NCBI GenBank assembly: GCA_017459485.1
Contig: JAFUCW010000187.1
Coordinates: 1 to 6,524, forward strand
DNA length: 6,524 bases
From: Eggerthellaceae bacterium
Lineage (GTDB): Bacteria > Actinomycetota > Coriobacteriia > Coriobacteriales > Eggerthellaceae
Direction of reading: 5' to 3'
Shown here: one piece after another, positions 1 to 5,662 of the stretch
How positions within the stretch are numbered: position 1 is the first letter of the stretch
How the letters are laid out: the number at the start of each line of letters is the position of its first letter
The notes under the pieces: model-generated
What the model was told of the DNA's origin: nothing
The model's database searches: none
The model's input: the letters and a program-made list of their open reading frames with translations, nothing else
Made by a program: the position numbers and the translations under genes

Positions 1-40
1 AACGAGGGCTATGATGATGGAGTTTTTGCACATGGCTGCA

Positions 41-655
41 TTATAGACAAGTGCCCTGCGCCTGCAAGCAACAGTTTGACCACGCGTCGGATACGATTGC
101 ATGGTGGTCAAACGCAAATCCGTCATGGTCGGTCACTTGAGTCTTGCGCACACCGGTCACCGGATGCTGGTTCACCATGAACCGAGACGACAGGAGCACG
201 CCATTTGCAGACAAGGAAAGCGCAACGCTTCCATCCTCTCCCTGATCGGAAGCCACGTCGAACCAGACCGCCTGATCTGCGTCGTCGCCAGCACGCACCG
301 GGCAGTCCGGCGCGACGACAGCCAGGAAGGCAACCGTGACCACCCAATCTCGTGGATCGCGCCCCGGGGTGCTGTAAACGCCGAACGGCTCTACCTGCAC
401 GCCTTCGATGCCTGTCTCCTCTTGCAATTCACGCCGAGCGGTTTGCTCGATGGTTTCCCCTGGTTCAGAGAACCCGCCCGGAAGCGCCCAGTAGCCCTTG
501 TAGGGATGGTTTCCTCTGCGCACCATCAACAGCTGCCAACCGCCTTCTTCCGTTTTGCGAAACGCAGCAATATCGGCAGTAAGCGCCGGATGCGGCCATC
601 GGGAGGCGTCGTAGGATGCCAGGAATTCCTCTTCTGTCAACTCATGCTCACTCAT
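41..655 (-). CDS. NUDIX hydrolase, ADP-ribose pyrophosphatase-like
   Basis: A 204-residue NUDIX-fold hydrolase, expected to cleave a nucleoside diphosphate linked to another group in the cytoplasm using Mg2+. The NUDIX box is intact at residues 61-83: GFSEPGE, then seven residues, then RELQEETGI, which matches G-x5-E-x7-REUxEExGU with all catalytic Glu/Arg positions present. The lead-in (RWPHPALTADIAAF, residues 19-32), the GRDPRDWVVTVAFLAV stretch after the box and the C-terminal AFDHHAIVSDA resemble ADP-ribose pyrophosphatase and NrtR N-terminal domains, so an NAD/ADP-ribose-related substrate is plausible but unproven. There is no helix-turn-helix tail as in NrtR. The frame is open back to 781, but that extension is encoded by a short tandem repeat (CGTCNLAEP-like residues) and is unlikely to be translated. 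The start at 655 is preferred. An ATG at 664 is possible but overlaps the promoter. No Shine-Dalgarno precedes either. The gene stands alone, 274 nt after ahpC. Confidence 0.9.
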   Translation of the reverse strand: MSEHELTEEEFLASYDASRWPHPALTADIAAFRKTEEGGWQLLMVRRGNHPYKGYWALPGGFSEPGETIEQTARRELQEETGIEGVQVEPFGVYSTPGRDPRDWVVTVAFLAVVAPDCPVRAGDDADQAVWFDVASDQGEDGSVALSLSANGVLLSSRFMVNQHPVTGVRKTQVTDHDGFAFDHHAIVSDAWSNCCLQAQGTCL

Positions 656-662
656 GGGACCC

Positions 663-668
663 ATTATA
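663..668 (-). promoter_or_regulatory. TATAAT -10 box placed for a leaderless NUDIX mRNA
   Basis: Read on the minus strand, a perfect TATAAT lies 7 nt before the ATG at 655, so transcription would begin at or within a base or two of that ATG. No purine-rich ribosome site is visible upstream, which agrees with a leaderless transcript. A -35 match is weak: TTCGTT at 690-685, 16-bp spacing. The TATAAT match is seen directly; the start site is inferred. Confidence 0.5.
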
Positions 669-711
669 CAGACGAGAGGCTGAAAACGAAGCAAATCCGC
701 CACGCATCGCT

Positions 712-759
712 GGTTCCGCAAGGTTGCAGGTTCCGCAAGGTTGCAGGTTCCGCAAGGTT
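712..759. repeat. 17-bp tandem repeat, 2.8 copies
   Basis: The unit ggttccgcaaggttgca occurs at 712-728 and 729-745 without mismatch. A third copy matches for 14 bases (746-759) and then turns into a run of six T (758-763). It lies upstream of the NUDIX start and outside the coding sequence chosen here. Identical copies suggest recent slippage or expansion. No function can be assigned. Confidence 0.9.
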
Positions 760-790
760 TTTTGTCGCTCAAGTCCACCAAAGTCAGCGA

Positions 791-890
791 GAGGCGCCCT
801 CGCTGGACAGATTGTCCCGCCTTTTGCCCGAGCGCACTTCGGTGCGCGACGTGGCAAAAACAAGGGGCAAGATGCCAGCGAGGGCGCCTC
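791..890. repeat. 100-nt multi-part palindrome
   Basis: Several inverted repeats are nested around nearly the same centre (about 840). The outermost is a perfect 16-bp pair, gaggcgccctcgctgg (791-806) with its complement at 875-890. Inside are ttgt/acaa (812-815 with 860-863), ttttgcc/ggcaaaa (822-828 with 853-859) and gcgcac/gtgcgc (832-837 with 842-847), closed by a ttcg loop. On the plus strand this makes the very stable C(UUCG)G tetraloop. Neither side has a T-run directly after the outer stem, so it is not a canonical intrinsic terminator. It could be a structured RNA, a REP/MITE-like palindrome or a processing signal between ahpC and the NUDIX gene. Confidence 0.8.
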
Positions 891-897
891 GCAGCGT

Positions 898-930
898 CGG
901 CAGTACCGCCGTTCGTAGAACGGCAGTACC
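898..930 (-). repeat. Small hairpin with flanking direct repeats after ahpC
   Basis: A perfect 7-bp stem gccgttc/gaacggc (908-914 with 918-924, 3-nt loop) sits immediately after the ahpC stop codon. A 10-bp direct repeat, cggcagtacc, occurs at 898-907 and 921-930, the second copy overlapping the stem. There is no T-tract after the stem in the ahpC direction, so it may act only as a 3'-end stabiliser or weak terminator. Confidence 0.55.
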
Positions 931-1499
931 TACAAAGCTCCCACTAGGTCAATGCCGGGCTTGAGGGTCTCGACGGTGCCCTCGGGCTCCCAGTTGGCGG
1001 GGCACACCTGGTCGCCATGCTCGGCTACGAACTGGGCGGCCTGCAGAAGGCGCAGCAGCTCTTCGGCCTTGCGGCCAATGCCGCCGGCGGTCACTTCGTA
1101 GACCTGAATCTTGCCTTCAGGGTCGACGATGAAGGCGCCGCGCTCGGCCTTGCCGTCGCCTTCGATAAGCACCTGGAAGTCGTTTGCAAGCACGGCTGCA
1201 GGGTCGGCAAGCATGGGATAGCGAACTTTGCTGATGCGCTCGGAGCTGTCGTGCCATGCCTTATGCACGAAATGGGTGTCGCAAGAAACAGAGTAGACTT
1301 CTGCACCTGCAGCAACAAACTTGTCGTAGAGGTTGGCAAGGTCTTCAAGCTCGGTCGGGCACACGAACGTAAAGTCTGCCGGATAGAAGAAGAACAGGCT
1401 CCACTTCCCCCACACGTCGTTTTTGGTGACCTCGCGGAAGTCGCCGTCCTGATAGGCCATTACGCTGAAATCGCCGATTTCTTGTCCGATCTGTGACAT
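930..1499 (-). CDS. ahpC: AhpC-type 2-Cys peroxiredoxin
   Basis: A 189-residue peroxiredoxin of the AhpC/Prx1 group that reduces hydrogen peroxide, organic hydroperoxides and peroxynitrite in the cytoplasm. The peroxidatic cysteine is C47 in YPADFTFVCPTE (residues 39-50), with the conserved Pro40 and Thr44. The conserved active-site Arg is R120 (KAERGAF). The resolving cysteine is C166 in QVCPANW, so it is a typical 2-Cys enzyme working as a dimer or ring of dimers. The length matches the classical family (about 187 residues) and the C-terminus LKPGIDLVGAL fits AhpC. The open frame extends to 1688, but the ATG at 1499 begins the conserved N-terminus (MSQIGQEIGDF) and has AGGAG at 1510-1506, six bases upstream. 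No AhpF or other reductase gene is in the window, so the electron donor must be encoded elsewhere. It is divided from cstA by 288 nt of repeats and probable promoter. Confidence 0.97.
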   Translation of the reverse strand: MSQIGQEIGDFSVMAYQDGDFREVTKNDVWGKWSLFFFYPADFTFVCPTELEDLANLYDKFVAAGAEVYSVSCDTHFVHKAWHDSSERISKVRYPMLADPAAVLANDFQVLIEGDGKAERGAFIVDPEGKIQVYEVTAGGIGRKAEELLRLLQAAQFVAEHGDQVCPANWEPEGTVETLKPGIDLVGAL

Positions 1500-1505
1500 A
1501 TCTTT

Positions 1506-1510
1506 CTCCT
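1506..1510 (-). promoter_or_regulatory. Ribosome binding site that fixes the ahpC start
   Basis: AGGAG on the minus strand, 6 nt before the ATG at 1499, within an A-rich context. It selects this ATG over upstream in-frame starts as far as 1688. Confidence 0.85.
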
Positions 1511-1571
1511 TTTCTAGATTATTAACTTTCACTGTCTGCATGATAGCGCACCGATAATACGAGAACCACCG

Positions 1572-1600
1572 ACAATAAAAATGACACAATCTAGGTATCA
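1572..1600 (-). promoter_or_regulatory. Candidate ahpC promoter
   Basis: On the minus strand, TGATAC (1600-1595) and TATTGT (1577-1572) are 17 bp apart in the most AT-rich part of the gap and would start transcription near 1565, giving a leader of about 65 nt. An alternative -10, TATTAT at 1559-1554, lacks a recognisable -35. Both are partial matches, so the exact promoter is uncertain. Confidence 0.35.
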
Positions 1601-1603
1601 TTT
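1579..1603. promoter_or_regulatory. Operator-like inverted repeat upstream of ahpC
   Basis: Arms aaatgacac (1579-1587) and gtatcattt (1595-1603) are inverted complements with one mismatch, separated by 7 nt. The 25-bp site overlaps the -35 and spacer of the candidate ahpC promoter, a position suited to a dimeric regulator. It does not clearly match PerR, Rex or FNR consensus sites as I know them, so no regulator is named. Confidence 0.4.
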
Positions 1604-1694
1604 GTATACACGCGCTGTACGTGTTGCGATGTCGCCGCACGCCCAGACGGAGGCATCTGTAGTACAGAAGCGAAATGAGGAACGCCAAGGACGT

Positions 1695-1710
1695 GCCACG
1701 CAGACGTGGC
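1695..1710 (-). other. Hairpin downstream of the downstream cstA
   Basis: A perfect 6-bp stem gccacg/cgtggc with a 4-nt loop lies at the end of the 23-bp repeat array, about 80 nt after the cstA stop. No T-run follows on the minus strand, so terminator activity is doubtful. Confidence 0.35.
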
Positions 1711-1795
1711 CTTTGCTCACTGCGGAACGTGGCCTTTGCTCACAGTAGGACGTGGCTTTTGCTCGCTGCGGGACGTGGCTATTTCCGCTATGCAG
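1704..1795. repeat. 23-bp tandem repeat, three copies plus a degenerate fourth
   Basis: Copies start at 1704, 1727 and 1750, each opening with acgtggc followed by a ctttgctcac-like segment and a tgcgg-like end. The first two share 17 leading bases (acgtggcctttgctcac), and the third has a few substitutions. A fourth, degraded copy begins at 1773 (acgtggct) and runs over the cstA stop codon at 1788-1790. The array fills the 3' side of the cstA/ahpC gap. Its divergence suggests it is older than the 17-bp array at 712-759. Confidence 0.85.
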
Positions 1796-3584
1796 CTTTA
1801 TCCTTGCGTGCGCCAGACGAGCGCATCGTGCGCACGCCTCGGACGGCAAGCACAATCGCCAGCACGAAAAGCATGAGCGAAATCGCTAGCTGGACAGCCA
1901 CGCCAATTGCGCCTCCTGGCTGATCGAGGAAGGAGCCGTTTGCAAAGAGGCCGACCTTCTGCCAGATAGTCATGGCCAGGGACGTAAGGGCAACAAGCAA
2001 CATGAAGACCATAGGCGGAACGAACATCTTGTTGTTGCGACCGCAGTTGCCCAACCACGCCGCCACTGCCAGCAGGGCCAAAGCGGCAAGCAGCTGGTTG
2101 GCAGCACCGAACAACGGCCAAATAACGCTGTAGCCAGTCATGCCAAGCCCAATGGCAAATGCCACTGTGACAAGCGTCGCGACGTAGCGGTTGGCCAGCA
2201 CGGCACGCCACCCAGAAACGGTGTCGATCGTTTCGCCTTTGGGGACCCACATCTCCTGGAACATGTAGCGCGCCAAACGCGTCGAAGTGTCAAGGGACGT
2301 CAGGCAGAACGCTGAAGCAGCAAGTATCAGCAGCTGGTAGCTAATCGAACGCGCTTCTTCCCCAAACACGCTCGTAAGCACGTTGGACAGGCCGCTCGCA
2401 AACACCTGGGTAGGCGTGGCGAAATCGCCTGCGCGGTAGGACGCCCATGCAAAGCCCACGGCGCACAGGCTGATGATGGCAAGCAGACTTTCAATAAGCA
2501 TGCCACCGTAACCGATGATGCGCGCATGCGATTCGTTGTCTATCTGCTTGGAGGTGGTGCCGGAAGCGACCAAGCTGTGGAAGCCTGAAATGGCACCGCA
2601 GGCAATGGTCACGAACAGCACGGGGAACAAGGGACCAACCGATGCGGAGCTGTTCACGACCGCCGCACCGTCCGGCCCGACGATGGGCGCCCCCGAAGCG
2701 TCGACTGCGGCATTGTCTACAGCCCACCCAGAAAACAAGGGGATGTCCATGTCCGCACGTCCAAGGATTCCCGCTCCGACGATTCCGATGAACGAAAGAA
2801 TGATCATGCCGTAGAGCAGGTAGCTGGACAGGTAGTCGCGCGGCTGGAGCAGTATCCACACTGGCGCGAGCGAGGCGACTAGGATGTAGCCCGCAAGTAT
2901 CCATATCCACGTCTGGGGCGCAAGCGCGAGCGGATGGAAGCCCATGCCCACCGTCACGCACACGATAAGCGCCACAATGGCCAGCGCGATGTTGGACGCA
3001 CCGGGGATTTTGCGCCCTCTGAAAATAAAGCCCCAGACGATTGCCACGACAATGTAGACGATAGAAATAGAAGCGGTCGTCATGTTGCGCTCGTCCGCAA
3101 CAGGGTCGACGCCCGTCACGCCAAACGTGCCAGAAACGATGGAAGCGAACGCAGCGGATATCAGAACGAGCGTAGAGTAGGCAAAAATGGCGAACAGCGT
3201 CTTGGCCGTGCCATCGATGTTGTCGCGCACCACGATAGCAAGAGTCTGCCCCTTATGGCGCACGGAAGCAAACAACGCGCCGAAGTCGTGCATGGCGCCG
3301 AAGAAGATGCCGCCGATGATCACCCATAACGCAACAGGCAACCACCCGAACACGGCTGCCTGGATGGGACCGTTGATGGGGCCTGCACCGGCAATCGAGC
3401 TGAAGTGATGCCCCAGCACAACATACGATGGCGCAGCCACGTAGTCCACGCCATCGGCCATTTCGTATGCCGGCGTGGTTCTGCTGGGGTCCAAGCCCCA
3501 CTGCTTTGCAAGCCACTTGCCATAGAGCGCGTAGCCCAAGACCAGCGCCACCGAAGCGACAAGCAGCAGCACCATTGCATTCAT
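1788..3584 (-). CDS. cstA: CstA-family peptide/pyruvate transporter (downstream paralog)
   Basis: A 598-residue polytopic inner-membrane transporter of the carbon-starvation CstA family, whose studied members take up peptides and/or pyruvate. Family signatures are in order: GHHFSSIAGAGPINGPIQAA (58-77), FGAMHDFGALFASVRHKGQT (95-114), the LLQPRDYLSSYLLYGM segment (245-260), CGAISGFHSLVASGTTSKQ (329-347), SLDTSTRLARYMFQE (430-444) and IWPLFGAANQLLAALALLAV (488-507). Hydrophobic segments fill most of the chain, about 14-16 by eye. It is shorter than the roughly 700-residue E. coli proteins but usual for Gram-positive-type CstA. A variable loop at about 277-317 carries a Gly/Ala/Asp-rich insert (GAPIVGPDGAAVV) absent from the neighbouring paralog. 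The ATG at 3584 has AAAGGGAG ten bases upstream, a weaker arrangement than its paralog's. Codon choice is also less strongly G/C-ending than in the paralog. It likely has its own promoter (3619-3627). Substrate is not inferable from sequence alone. Confidence 0.95.
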   Translation of the reverse strand: MNAMVLLLVASVALVLGYALYGKWLAKQWGLDPSRTTPAYEMADGVDYVAAPSYVVLGHHFSSIAGAGPINGPIQAAVFGWLPVALWVIIGGIFFGAMHDFGALFASVRHKGQTLAIVVRDNIDGTAKTLFAIFAYSTLVLISAAFASIVSGTFGVTGVDPVADERNMTTASISIVYIVVAIVWGFIFRGRKIPGASNIALAIVALIVCVTVGMGFHPLALAPQTWIWILAGYILVASLAPVWILLQPRDYLSSYLLYGMIILSFIGIVGAGILGRADMDIPLFSGWAVDNAAVDASGAPIVGPDGAAVVNSSASVGPLFPVLFVTIACGAISGFHSLVASGTTSKQIDNESHARIIGYGGMLIESLLAIISLCAVGFAWASYRAGDFATPTQVFASGLSNVLTSVFGEEARSISYQLLILAASAFCLTSLDTSTRLARYMFQEMWVPKGETIDTVSGWRAVLANRYVATLVTVAFAIGLGMTGYSVIWPLFGAANQLLAALALLAVAAWLGNCGRNNKMFVPPMVFMLLVALTSLAMTIWQKVGLFANGSFLDQPGGAIGVAVQLAISLMLFVLAIVLAVRGVRTMRSSGARKDKAA

Positions 3585-3618
3585 CTACGGATAGCTCCCT
3601 TTCTTACACGCGAGCGCA

Positions 3619-3627
3619 ATTGTACCA
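3619..3627 (-). promoter_or_regulatory. Extended -10 promoter of the downstream cstA
   Basis: Minus-strand TGGTACAAT is an extended -10 motif (TGn followed by a one-mismatch TATAAT). It would start transcription near 3612, with a leader of about 28 nt containing the AAAGGGAG ribosome site. The -35 region (GTCGAA at 3647-3642) is a poor match, as is common for extended -10 promoters. Confidence 0.5.
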
Positions 3628-3650
3628 AATTAGAAGCAGGGTTCGACGGG

Positions 3651-3686
3651 CCGCCCACCGATTAGGGCGGGAGTGGCCGAAGGGCC
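3651..3686 (-). other. Two adjacent hairpins between the cstA genes
   Basis: ccgccc/gggcgg (3651-3656 with 3665-3670) and ggcc/ggcc (3675-3678 with 3683-3686) form two neighbouring stems. On the minus strand the second carries a CUUCGG-like loop. They lie between the upstream cstA terminator and the downstream cstA promoter, so they matter only in read-through RNA or as DNA structure. Confidence 0.4.
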
Positions 3687-3707
3687 TGCACATTTAATCC
3701 CTCTGGG

Positions 3708-3737
3708 CAAAGGAAACGGCCCGCTGCACGCGGGCCG
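3708..3737 (-). terminator. Intrinsic terminator of the upstream cstA
   Basis: An 8-bp perfect GC stem cggcccgc/gcgggccg (3717-3724 with 3730-3737), 5-nt loop, lies about 46 nt after the stop codon at 3784. On the minus strand it is followed by TTTCCTTT. The tail is interrupted by two C, so termination may be incomplete. Confidence 0.7.
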
Positions 3738-3783
3738 CCTCCAAGAGCACGCACGTGCCCTTCTGGGTTTCAACACGCTAGGC

Positions 3784-5592
3784 TTAGGCAGCCTGCTTGT
3801 TGGCGGTGTTGGAGCTGGAGCCGAACAGGGTCTTGCCGCCCTTGACAGCCAGCACGATGGCCAGCACGAACAGGATGCACGCGATGATCAGCTGAGCAGC
3901 GACACCCGCCGGTCCACCAGCCTGGACGAAGGCACCCGTGTCAGGATTGACGGCAGAGGCACCGCCAGAAGTGAACAGGTTGATCTTCTGCTGGATGGTG
4001 AAGAACAGCGAGGTCAGCGTGACGATGAGCATGAACACCATGGGAATGTAGAACATGCCGTTCTTGCGCCCGGCGTTCTTCAGCCACGTTGCCACGGCCA
4101 GCAGGGCCAGCGCAGCCAACAGCTGGTTGGCGGCACCGAACAGCGGCCAAATGATGCTGTAGCCGGTCATGCCCAGGCCGATACCGAAGACGACGGTGAT
4201 GATGGTCGCCACGTAGGGATTGGACAGTGCCTTGCGCCAACCGGTGACGGTATCTAGGCTCTCGCCCGCGGGAATCCAGAGTTCCTGGAACATGTAACGG
4301 GCAAGACGGGTCGCCGTGTCAAGCGAGGTCAGGCAGAAGGCCGAAACCGCAAGCACGAGCAGCTGGAAGGCGATGCCATGGACACCGGAGCCGAAGACCT
4401 GCTCGAGCATGCCTGCAAGGCCGCCCGCGAAGATCTGGGTCGGAGCGGTGTAGTCGGCGCCCGTGATGTAGGAGTTCCACACGAAGCCGACAGCGCACAG
4501 AGAGATGATGGCAAGCAGGCATTCGATGAGCATTCCGCCGTAGCCGATGGGCTGGATATGCGCTTCGTTGTCGATCTGCTTGGACGTGGTGCCGGAGGCA
4601 ACCAGGCTATGGAAGCCGGAGATGGCGCCGCAGGCGATGGTGATGAACAGGGCCGGGAACAGATAGCCGGTGGTGGCAACCACGCTGCCGGACTCCGCCT
4701 TGGTCACCGTGGCGTCCAAACCGGTATAGGCCGGGACGTCGAACTGGCCGCGGCCGAGCAGGCCGGCGCCGATGATGCCCACGACCGCCAGGATGATCAT
4801 GCCGTAGAGCAGGTAGCTGGACAAGTAGTCACGCGGCTGGAGCAGGATCCACACCGGAGCCAACGAGGCGACCAGGATGTACACGGCCAGAATCCACATC
4901 CACTGTCCGGAAGACAGCGCAAGAGGATGGAAGAGGATGCCGGCAGCCACGCAGATGACCAGCACGACAATGGCCAGAGCGATGTTGGCGGCGCCGGGAA
5001 TCTTGCGGCCACGGAGAGCCAAGCCCCAAATGACAGCAGCCAAAATGAAGAAGATCGAAATCGATGCGGTCGTCATGTTGCGGTCGTCGGCTTCGCTCAC
5101 TGCACCGGGATTGTAGTCGGCGGAAACGCCGAAGGTGCCTGCCACGATGGAGGCGAACGCCGCCACAACCAGCACCAAGGTCAGGTACGCGAAGATGGTG
5201 AACAGGGTCTTCGCAGTGTTGTCCATGTTGTCGCGCACGACGATGGCCAGCGTCTGGCCCTTATGACGCACGGAGCTGAACAGGGCGCCCATGTCATGCA
5301 TGGCGCCGAAGAAGATGCCGCCGATAAGCACCCACAGAGTTACCGGAACCCAGCCGAAGATCGCGGCCTGGATGGGACCGTTGATCGGGCCGGCGCCGGC
5401 GATCGAGCTGAAGTGGTGGCCGAGCACCACGTACGGCGGAGCCGCGACGTAGTCCACCCCATCTGCCATTTCATGCGAAGGGGTGGGCTTGCTGGGATCG
5501 ATGCCCCAGGATTTCGCCAACCACTTGCCGTAGAACAGATACCCGCACACGAGCACCACGGCAGCGATAATAAGCAATATCATTGCATTCAT
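3784..5592 (-). CDS. cstA: CstA-family peptide/pyruvate transporter (upstream paralog)
   Basis: A 602-residue integral-membrane transporter of the CstA family, collinear with the next gene along its whole length and identical at most positions by eye. Diagnostic segments match: GHHFSSIAGAGPINGPIQAA (58-77), FGAMHDMGALFSSVRHKGQT (95-114), LQPRDYLSSYLLYGMI (251-266), CGAISGFHSLVASGTTSKQ (321-339), SLDTATRLARYMFQE (423-437) and IWPLFGAANQLLAALALLAV (481-500). Differences are concentrated in loops. This copy has a longer loop at about 158-172 (YNPGAVSEADD), a shorter one at about 282-310 and a longer Gly/Ser/Asn-rich loop at 541-562. The ATG at 5592 is preceded by AAAGGAGG (5609-5602) nine bases upstream, a near-perfect ribosome site. 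Codons are strongly G/C-ending, suggesting high expression. It starts 70 nt after the 178-residue gene with no terminator between, so co-transcription is likely. It ends at a GC-rich terminator. Peptide versus pyruvate uptake cannot be decided here. Confidence 0.96.
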   Translation of the reverse strand: MNAMILLIIAAVVLVCGYLFYGKWLAKSWGIDPSKPTPSHEMADGVDYVAAPPYVVLGHHFSSIAGAGPINGPIQAAIFGWVPVTLWVLIGGIFFGAMHDMGALFSSVRHKGQTLAIVVRDNMDNTAKTLFTIFAYLTLVLVVAAFASIVAGTFGVSADYNPGAVSEADDRNMTTASISIFFILAAVIWGLALRGRKIPGAANIALAIVVLVICVAAGILFHPLALSSGQWMWILAVYILVASLAPVWILLQPRDYLSSYLLYGMIILAVVGIIGAGLLGRGQFDVPAYTGLDATVTKAESGSVVATTGYLFPALFITIACGAISGFHSLVASGTTSKQIDNEAHIQPIGYGGMLIECLLAIISLCAVGFVWNSYITGADYTAPTQIFAGGLAGMLEQVFGSGVHGIAFQLLVLAVSAFCLTSLDTATRLARYMFQELWIPAGESLDTVTGWRKALSNPYVATIITVVFGIGLGMTGYSIIWPLFGAANQLLAALALLAVATWLKNAGRKNGMFYIPMVFMLIVTLTSLFFTIQQKINLFTSGGASAVNPDTGAFVQAGGPAGVAAQLIIACILFVLAIVLAVKGGKTLFGSSSNTANKQAA

Positions 5593-5601
5593 CTGACTCT
5601 T

Positions 5602-5609
5602 CCTCCTTT
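5602..5609 (-). promoter_or_regulatory. Strong ribosome binding site of the upstream cstA
   Basis: AAAGGAGG on the minus strand, 9 nt before the ATG at 5592. It is nearly the full anti-SD complement, clearly stronger than the site of the downstream paralog. Confidence 0.8.
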
Positions 5610-5662
5610 AGATATTGCCTTGGGGCCGCATGCCGCACCTTCGACGGCCTTGCGACCTCCCC

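Noticed and set aside
656..781. N-terminal extension of the NUDIX frame to an ATG at 781
   Set aside because: The extra 42 residues are encoded partly by the 17-bp repeat, have no family similarity, and would cross the TATAAT box. The conserved protein begins near 655.
791..890. Rho-independent terminator for ahpC
   Set aside because: The stem is very long with internal loops, and no T-run follows it on the minus strand.
101..964. Long plus-strand open frame (287 codons) opposite the NUDIX gene
   Set aside because: It is antisense to a clear NUDIX box and runs through the repeats and palindrome. Its residues are Arg/His-rich with no recognisable domain.
1500..1688. N-terminal extension of ahpC to 1688
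   Set aside because: The extension is not peroxiredoxin-like, and the ATG at 1499 has a good ribosome site and a family-typical N-terminus and length.
1704..1795. CRISPR array
   Set aside because: The repeats are directly adjacent with no unique spacers, are only 23 bp, and diverge. No cas gene is near.
1675..1923. Small plus-strand frame covering the 23-bp repeats
   Set aside because: It has no ribosome site, is mostly repeat-derived, and overlaps the 3' end of cstA on the other strand.
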